Made by a program: the position numbers and the translations under genes. Positions 61,570 to 64,000 of a DNA stretch of 64,000 nucleotides are shown here, in pieces; position 1 is the first letter of the stretch, and the number at the start of each line of letters is the position of its first letter. The notes under the pieces are model-generated. The model ran no database searches and had not been told where the DNA came from. It saw nothing but the letters and a program-made list of their open reading frames with translations. Source of the DNA: Hepsetus odoe. Lineage: Eukaryota > Chordata > Actinopteri > Characiformes > Hepsetidae. The stretch is from NCBI GenBank assembly GCA_017165825.1, contig CM029384.1:20770529-20834528 (forward strand). Direction: 5' to 3'.

Positions 61570-62069
61570 TGACATGACTCTTCTGCTAAAAATTTTGTCC
61601 TTCAGGAAGCTTGGAGAACTGATCCTCAACCAAACATAAAAAATATGTTTTAAAATATATTTCAAATATGTTTTTTTTTAAATAAAAAATAAAAAATACA
61701 AGAATGTGACTCTTTGGAAGCAAAACATGAAGAAGTGAAATGGAGACAGTACTGTAAAGTCAGCTTCTCGTGCTTGTCACACTTTATTGGTTATGAGCTG
61801 ATACTTACCAACAACCATGATGTTGAATTCAAAGCCTGCTTTCATGGTCTTGCGCCTCATCTGGTCCAGCACGGCCTCAATGCCCACATAGCCGAAAAGG
61901 TCGCTGCCTTTGATAATGCCCTGCGTGTTGGGCTCGCTGAAGCAGGGCAGCGGTTGCTCTGGCGACTTCATCACCACCTCCTCCTCCTCCTCCACCTGAA
62001 GCTCCACCTCCCTCTCCTCCTCCATCCGGACAGGCGGCTCCAGCTCCGAGTCCAGCTCCTGCGCCGTGT
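32603..62069 (-). CDS. sept12: Septin, SEPT3/9/12 group, best match septin 12 (nine exons, 5' end missing)
   Basis: Exons on the - strand are 62069-61809, 48612-48484, 39228-39147, 38005-37868, 35405-35288, 33838-33743, 33389-33293, 33141-33090 and 32762-32603. All boundaries are GT-AG and phases agree, giving 376 complete codons to TGA. Counting from the first whole codon: an acidic N terminus (16-32), polybasic MRRKTMKAGF before the GTPase domain, G1 GQSGLGKS (87-94), G3 DTPG (144-147), G4 AKAD (226-229), and the septin-unique region with GRKTKWGIIEVEN and LRDLLIRSHLQDLKDVTHNI. The C terminus is short and has no coiled coil, as in the SEPT3 group. EAVLDQ, DKEHQVNG and SHLQDLKD favour SEPT12 over SEPT3 or SEPT9. 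Septins are GTP-binding proteins that polymerise into cortical filaments and rings; mammalian SEPT12 acts at the sperm annulus. The true start lies upstream of 62069 unless an internal Met (residue 15) is used. Confidence 0.9.
33090..33141 (-). CDS. sept12: septin small exon: ENVAHCEFANLRDLLI
   Basis: This 52-nt exon between atttgcag and gtaagt completes VEN and encodes AHCEFANLRDLLI plus two bases of Arg. It is too short to show as an open frame, but phases on both sides fit. Confidence 0.9.
33293..33389 (-). CDS. sept12: septin exon: septin-unique region, GRKTKWGIIE
   Basis: Encodes ESIPFAVVGTDKEHQVNGNK then VLGRKTKWGIIE, between cttctag and gtgaga. The pattern is closest to human SEPT12 in this stretch. 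Confidence 0.92.
33499..33636. repeat. Interspersed repeat fragment ending in (ATGG)n and (AT)n
   Basis: GGCTGGCAACCTGTCCAGGG, CACTCCCCCGCGACCCCATT, then AATGGATGGATGGATGG and an AT run. This is the outer part of the CATGTCTTTGG-type repeat. It lies between two septin exons. Confidence 0.55.
33743..33838 (-). CDS. sept12: septin exon: IRQGLQANGIRVYPQKEYDE
   Basis: This 96-nt, phase 0-0 exon encodes 32 residues ending ERILNDKIR. The acceptor ctctctctgcag is provided by a (GA)n repeat on the + strand (33843-33879), so its pyrimidine tract is a microsatellite. Confidence 0.88.
33843..33879. repeat. (GA)n microsatellite at a septin splice acceptor
   Basis: On the - strand this is a CT run that ends in the TGCAG acceptor of the exon 33838-33743. 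Confidence 0.85.
34648..34706. repeat. (GA)n microsatellite, interrupted
   Basis: Two GA blocks separated by CAGCGAGAGAGAACGAAAG, within a septin intron. Confidence 0.8.
35288..35405 (-). CDS. sept12: septin exon: AKAD motif (G4)
   Basis: Encodes LRPIDVEFMKRLGKIVSIVP then VIAKADTLTIEERLEFKQK, between ttccgcag and gtgagc. The G4 specificity motif AKAD is intact. Confidence 0.92.
35770..36022 (-). mobile_element. hAT-like MITE relic
   Basis: On the - strand it begins TAGTGGTCCTCAACCTTTTT then TACACCATGGACCGGTTAC, matching the widespread fish hAT-type end CAGTGGTCCCCAACC. The other end is diffuse. It lies in a septin intron. Confidence 0.4.
36080..36300 (-). repeat. tRNA-derived SINE (family A)
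   Basis: From the inverted tail GTGAAAGTGAAGTGAAAATG through CATTGCGAGGTCACAGCACA and GGGACGGTACCTTGCTCAAG to a damaged head (GATCCC, TGGTCCCTAA). Same orientation as the septin gene. Confidence 0.8.
37868..38005 (-). CDS. sept12: septin exon: WEPIVKYINEQYEKYLKEE to TGH
   Basis: Encodes the conserved N-E-Q-Y-E-K helix and RIPDTRVHCCVYFLPATGH, bounded by ttctgcag and gtgcgt. The codon split across the next junction reads TGG (Trp), where SEPT3 and SEPT9 have Ser and human SEPT12 has Cys. Confidence 0.9.
38411..38645 (-). repeat. tRNA-derived SINE (family A), diverged
   Basis: Shows GGAAAGTGACTGATCGTCGT, GGGGAGCAGTGATGGGGACA, CCTTGCTCAAGGGTACCTCA and GGGATTCGAACCC (inverted B box). A short duplication of TTTATAAGCTATT is inserted. 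Septin sense orientation. Confidence 0.7.
39147..39228 (-). CDS. sept12: septin exon: DTPG motif (G3)
   Basis: This 82-nt exon encodes VEERGVKMRLTVIDTPGFGD then QINNEN and part of Cys. It is bounded by tttcacag and gtatga. Confidence 0.92.
42983..43278. repeat. Common fish interspersed repeat with CATGTCTTTGG core
   Basis: CTGCTTATCCTCACCAGAGT, GTACATGTCTTTGGTCTGTG, GGCAAACATGCAAACTCCAC and TCTTCTTGCTGTGAGATGAC occur in the order seen in a very common teleost repeat. The open frames across it are not genes. Confidence 0.6.
43684..44458. mobile_element. Long-TIR non-autonomous DNA element, interrupted
   Basis: The left end (TGTGCAAAAGTTTTAGGCAG, then GTGTGAAAAAATGCTGT and TTTGGTGTGACCACCCTTTG to TTCTTCTAGGTA at about 43875) is found inverted on the right (TACCTAGAAGAACTGATGCT at 44038 and ACACCAAATATTGATTTGAT to GCCTAAAACTTTTGCACA at 44450). 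Arms of about 200 bp enclose a short middle. The right arm is split at about 44084-44340 by unrelated sequence. The GCAAAAGTTTTAGGCA terminus is typical of Tc1-like MITEs. Confidence 0.75.
44084..44340 (+). mobile_element. LINE-tail insertion nested in the long-TIR element
   Basis: This block breaks the right arm of the surrounding inverted-repeat element. It ends CCTGTAACACCC, then CCCATTCGTGGGATAATAAA and TTACTCTACTCTAAC, a form typical of fish LINE 3' tails ending in a short tandem repeat. TAAC occurs at both junctions and may be the target duplication. The 5' part is AT-rich and unassigned. Confidence 0.5.
45570..45735. repeat. Same interspersed repeat, 5'-shortened copy
   Basis: GGTCGCCAGTCCATCGCAGG, GTGCATGTCTTTGAATGGTA, AAACCGGAGCACCCGAAGGA. 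It has a CA-rich interior, preceded by an AT microsatellite. Confidence 0.6.
47841..47884. repeat. (CA)n microsatellite
   Basis: CA repeat with an AAACAC interruption, within a septin intron. Confidence 0.8.
48303..48420 (-). repeat. Dispersed LINE/SINE tail repeat, copy 1
   Basis: TAGGATTTTATTGTCATTTC then AGCCATATACACAGTACACA, GTGAAACGAAATAACGTTCC. It shares its core with 51440-51560. Confidence 0.5.
48484..48612 (-). CDS. sept12: septin exon: Walker A (G1)
   Basis: Encodes GQSGLGKSTLVNTLFKSKVS followed by RKSCTPNYEEKISKTVQLQS, between ttcggcag and gtgagt. The P-loop GxxxxGKS is intact. The exon is separated from the previous one by a 13.2-kb intron that contains the large palindrome. Confidence 0.92.
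49891..49989 (-). repeat. SINE family A, internally deleted
   Basis: The inverted tail GTGAAAAGTGAAAGTGAAAG and body TGAAATGCAACACAGCACAA are joined directly to the head CAGGCCACCGCTGCCC. Confidence 0.6.
50187..50367 (-). repeat. tRNA-derived SINE (family A), head missing
   Basis: GTGAAAGTGAAAGTGACAAC to CAGGGCAACCTACT, very close to the copy at 54031. The tRNA-like head is replaced by unrelated sequence containing a small inverted repeat (ATGGAGCTGGACACTCCATG at 50390). Confidence 0.8.
51440..51560 (-). repeat. Dispersed LINE/SINE tail repeat, copy 2
   Basis: TAGGCTTTACTGTCCATTCA then GCCGTATATACAGTACACAG, TGAAATAAAAACAGCATTCA. It is diverged from the copy at 48303 but has the same order of blocks. 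Confidence 0.5.
53106..53421. repeat. Cluster of (GT)n microsatellites
   Basis: GT runs at 53106-53198 and 53318-53421, including a GTGGTGGTGGTGGTG stretch, flank about 120 bp of non-repetitive sequence. Cys/Val-rich and His/Thr-rich open frames here are repeat translations. Confidence 0.8.
54031..54304 (-). repeat. tRNA-derived SINE (family A), full length
   Basis: Complete from the inverted (AAAGTG)n tail through CATTGCGAGGTCACAGCACA and GGTACCTTGCTCAAGGGTAC to the head CCTAACCACTAGGCCACCAC. It flanks the left side of the deleted RTE element and palindrome. Confidence 0.85.
54350..55245 (+). mobile_element. Internally deleted RTE-type LINE (endonuclease plus 3' end)
   Basis: The frame at 54406-54804 encodes the C-terminal half of an apurinic-type endonuclease (VVSAYAPKVG, VVIGADFNGHVG, the catalytic GDFN-like motif). 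A second frame (54831-55208) gives the linker RQKARKVLGVTS, KEAWWWNPEDQ and QAKKKWD. It then jumps directly to the extreme C terminus (MDVVREDM-like, EDAEYRKKWKRMIRCGDP in another frame) and the GAAGAAGAAG tail. The reverse transcriptase body, normally about 2 kb, is missing. The BovB/RTE-like family is also the source of proteins annotated as craniofacial development protein 2-like in fish. Confidence 0.7.
55163..57565. repeat. 2.4-kb near-perfect palindrome (inverted duplication)
   Basis: The left arm (about 55163-56365) is repeated in reverse complement as the right arm (about 56366-57565). Equivalent positions sum to about 112731 over most of the length. The arms include a short RTE 3' end, unique sequence, a (CT)30-bp/(GA)30-bp pair (56297-56326 and 56407-56436) and a central AT run. 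Only a few differences are seen: a 3-nt indel near 55330/57398, single changes near 55463/57268, and small changes close to the outer ends. There is essentially no spacer. It lies in the septin intron between exons 61809 and 48612. Confidence 0.93.
57567..57792 (-). repeat. tRNA-derived SINE (family A), tail missing
   Basis: Starts at CATTGCGAGGTCACAGCACA directly after the right edge of the palindrome and ends CCTAACCACTAGGCCACCAC. The (AAAGTG)n tail is cut off at the palindrome boundary. Confidence 0.8.
58810..59165 (+). other. Promoter-to-poly(A) like block, possible solo LTR or processed relic
   Basis: CCAATCAT near 58851, CTATAAGC at 58869 and AATAAA at 59130-59135 occur in order within 300 bp, with a GC-richer middle (GAGGAGCTCCAGTGC, AAGTCGGACAGGCTGAGG). 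This order resembles the U3-R-U5 layout of an LTR. No target duplication or coding partner was found, so it is only a suggestion. Confidence 0.2.
60085..60300. repeat. Same interspersed repeat, diverged copy
   Basis: CATCCATCCACCTGTCTGAA, CATACATTTTTGGACCGTGG, GAACATGCACATTCCCCACA and CTGGGACTTGAACCAACAAC follow the same block order. Confidence 0.5.
61529..61567. repeat. (AT)n microsatellite
   Basis: Uninterrupted AT dinucleotide run about 240 bp downstream (in septin sense) of the exon 62069-61809. Confidence 0.85.
61809..62069 (-). CDS. sept12: septin exon: acidic N terminus and start of the GTPase domain
   Basis: The acceptor tcaatcacag precedes 62069 and the donor gtaagt follows 61809. 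The exon encodes an acidic tract (EEEREVELQVEEEEEVV), then DLFGYVGIEAVLDQM, RRKTMKAGFEFNIMVV and the first base of the Walker A Gly. It begins in phase 2, so at least one more upstream exon is expected; none was identified between 62070 and 64000. Confidence 0.88.
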
Positions 62070-62249
62070 CTGTGATTGAGAGAACAGAGAGATGGAAATC
62101 AATATGGAGAGTCACAACACAGGATGGAGATGCTGTCCTACAGGACATGGATAAAATGACCTTTTAGTTACATTGTTGCATATTGGGATAGAGATATCTA
62201 TTTTGCATGATGTGTAAACAATAAAAATCAAGAAAGACAAGGATTATAT

Positions 62250-62445
62250 TGGGAGGAGGATGTTGAAGATGGAGCTGCCAGGAAAGAGGAAAAGAAGAAG
62301 ACCGAAGAGGAGGTTTATGGACGTGGTGAGAGAGGACATGTAGGTAGACGGTCTGAAGCTGGAAGATGCAGAGGACCGGAAGAAATGGAATCAGATGATC
62401 CGCTGTGGTGACCCCTAAACAGGAGCAGCCGAAAGAAGAAGAGAA
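62250..62445 (+). mobile_element. RTE-type LINE 3' end fragment
   Basis: The + strand reads RMLKMELPGKRKRRRPKRRF, MDVVREDM, EDAEDRKKWNQMIRCGDP and a stop, then an AGAAGAAGAGAAAG tail. It is a 5'-truncated copy of the family also seen at 54350-55245, in antisense orientation just upstream of the first visible septin exon. Confidence 0.65.
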
Positions 62446-62539
62446 AGAAAGGCCAGTATCTCTCAAAACCAATAAAGTGAGCACATAATATTGGCCTCAC
62501 ATGCCAGTGTGTCCAAGAGCTTCTGTGTCAAGCTAATGA

Positions 62540-63330
62540 GCAATTTCACTTTAGAATTGCTCTGCAACAGACAGCAGACCTGGCCCCATTCTCACAGGAT
62601 ATGCAGATCAGCTAGCGGATGTTCTTTGACTTTCAACATTTCTCTGCACTGTCCCAGTGAACTTTAAAGCTGCCATGATCAACCCTGTACTCAAGAAGTC
62701 TTAGGTGTCCTATCTCAGTCATTACTGACTCATCCTGCTCACACTCAGAATCATTATTATAAATGATGCCATCATCAACACCCTTCACCTGACCCTCATC
62801 CATCTAGATAGACTTGTGTGACAATCCCATTCAGAGACTTCAGTTCAGCATTCAGGACCATTACTCCTCATCATCTGAAGGGAAAGCTGAGCCTACTGGA
62901 TGCTGGACTGGGGGACCTCTTTTCATCAGCACCATCTCCAGCACCAAAACACCAAGCATGTGCGCCCTCAGGGCTGTGATGATGACCAATGACTGTACAG
63001 CGGCATCGAAATACAATGAGTTCACTGTTGACACAACTGGGTTGCTGGGTTTGATTTGTGGGAATGATGAAGGCAGCAAACAGACAGAAGACACAATGTC
63101 TCAAAAACAGATGCAGTCTATTTTATAATGAGGATAAAACAAAAGAGATGGTCATTGACTTCAGGACAACATGCCATGATCACTATCATCTGAGTAGGTC
63201 TGAATACTAAATTCCTTAGTGTTTTCTTCATAAAAGCCAAACATGGACTCTAAACACCAACTCCAATGCCAAGAAATCCCAGCAATGCTTTTTCTACTAT
63301 GTTTACAGGAGAAGAAGAAGAATTACTATT
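62540..63330 (+). pseudogene. Degenerate Rex1/CR1-like LINE reverse transcriptase fragment
   Basis: Broken + strand frames give FFDFQHFSALSQ, RDFSSAFRTITPHHLKGK (with shifts), LLDAGLGDLF, KTKEMVIDFR and LNTNSNAKKSQQCFFYY. These correspond in order to the palm and thumb of a fish non-LTR reverse transcriptase. It is interrupted by many stops, and a further RTE 3' tail-like piece follows at about 63395-63460. Confidence 0.5.
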
Positions 63331-63394
63331 CGTCTCTTTGCCATGAAATTAAGACCTGGATGGAAAGGGCAACTAGTAATAAGGAAAAACATCA

Positions 63395-63460
63395 GAAATG
63401 GAGATGCAAGGTGTTGGTGGAGAACCCTAACAGGAGCAGCCGAAAGCAGAAGAAGAGATA
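63395..63460 (+). repeat. RTE 3' tail-like fragment
   Basis: The sequence GGTGGAGAACCCTAACAGG then AGCAGCCGAAAGCAGAAGAAG resembles the GTGGTGACCCCTAAACAGGA / AGCCGAAAGAAGAAG ends at 62408 and 55203, with substitutions. It is a third trace of the same LINE 3' end in the window. Confidence 0.45.
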
Positions 63461-64000
63461 CAGGATCTTGTTCCATCTGAAACAACAATTTACAGGGAAA
63501 AGACATTGCACAGTGTTCGCTGGACATTTTTAGTTTCCCATGGCTCTGTGAGCCCAGTTTCATGCAAAATTTCCAGCACATTCACTTCGTTCAGTGAGTC
63601 AGTGTGAGATAGATGTGTACATTTTTCCCGAGCCTGTATGTGAACTTGATTCTGCCTGTTGTGAGCGTGCTCGGTGGGAGCAGGTGGAGATTAATGGAGA
63701 TTACAATGACTGACAGGAGGCGAATGTAGGTGAGGCAGAGATTGATTCAGATGGGCTACTGCGATAATGAAGACGAAGAATGCAGGATTGCCCATACTTG
63801 TGCATGGTTACCCAGCACTGGCGCATGGTTGAGTTGAGGTAAGGACATCATCTGTTCACATTTGTACTCCTTCCACAGCCCACTGGGGTCCTATGCAGAA
63901 AGCACCTGGGCTAGATTTTACTCAGCAAACCGCCAGACGCCCCCAACTTCCCCCCCAGAAAATCAGAAATAGAAAAAATGGTCCTGAGTTTGTTCAGCTC

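Larger units (their letters stand above)
48613..61808 (-). other. septin 13.2-kb intron
   Basis: Bounded by gtaagt at 61808 and ttcggcag at 48613. It contains SINEs (49891, 50187, 54031, 57567), GT microsatellites, the deleted RTE element, the large palindrome, the 58810 block and interspersed repeats. No coding exon for the septin was found inside it. Confidence 0.8.
62070..64000. other. Upstream of the first visible septin exon
   Basis: Contains two LINE fragments (62250-62445 and 62540-63330) and a third LINE-tail trace. No convincing septin first exon or promoter was recognised, although the acceptor at 62070 demands one further upstream. Confidence 0.5.

Noticed and set aside
61714..62079. 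121-codon + strand open frame rich in His and Leu
   Set aside because: It is the antisense shadow of the septin exon 62069-61809; the acidic GAG-rich tract read backwards gives Leu/His/Pro-rich peptide.
1..64000. CRISPR arrays, operons, prophage or plasmid features
   Set aside because: Spliced vertebrate genes and fish repeats show this is eukaryotic nuclear DNA; the tandem repeats seen are simple microsatellites without spacers.

Overview
This window looks like nuclear DNA of a ray-finned fish, most likely a teleost. It is intron-rich and AT-rich, full of (CA)n, (GA)n and (AT)n microsatellites, tRNA-derived SINEs, a decayed Tc1-type transposon, RTE-type LINE fragments and short inverted-repeat elements. 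There is no prokaryotic organisation: no operons, CRISPR arrays or ribosome-binding sites. Two vertebrate genes can be read exon by exon. They are FBXL16 on the + strand and a septin of the SEPT3/9/12 group, best matched to septin 12, on the - strand. They lie tail to tail, about 11 kb apart between stop codons. In mammals both genes are on the same chromosome arm (human 16p13.3), so the pairing makes sense as conserved linkage.

Region by region: 1-6500 is upstream sequence with SINEs and an RTE LINE fragment. At 6519-6720 lie a REST/RE1-like silencer match, a TATA box and a probable non-coding first exon with a splice donor, the best promoter candidate for FBXL16. 6721-14174 would be its first intron, containing a dead Tc1-like transposon (7696-9005). 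14191-21596 holds five coding exons that join in frame to a complete 484-residue FBXL16. 21597 to about 25140 is probable 3' UTR, with a long hairpin at 24005-24120 and a MITE. 25140-32600 is intergenic and repeat-derived. 32603-62069 holds nine septin exons on the - strand, which join in frame to 376 codons from switch to stop. The upstream first exon is not identified and is probably beyond the right edge.

The most unusual structure is a near-perfect palindrome of about 2.4 kb (about 55163-57565, centre near 56365) inside the first visible septin intron. Its two arms keep microsatellites of exactly equal length, so it is either a very recent inverted duplication, a gene-converted palindrome, or an assembly or read foldback artefact. 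Other points worth checking are the RE1-like site, the 3' UTR hairpin, a long-TIR element split by a LINE-tail insertion, and the uniform sense orientation of SINEs in the septin gene.

No coding system of a new kind was found. Family names for repeats come from recognised motifs, not from a database search.
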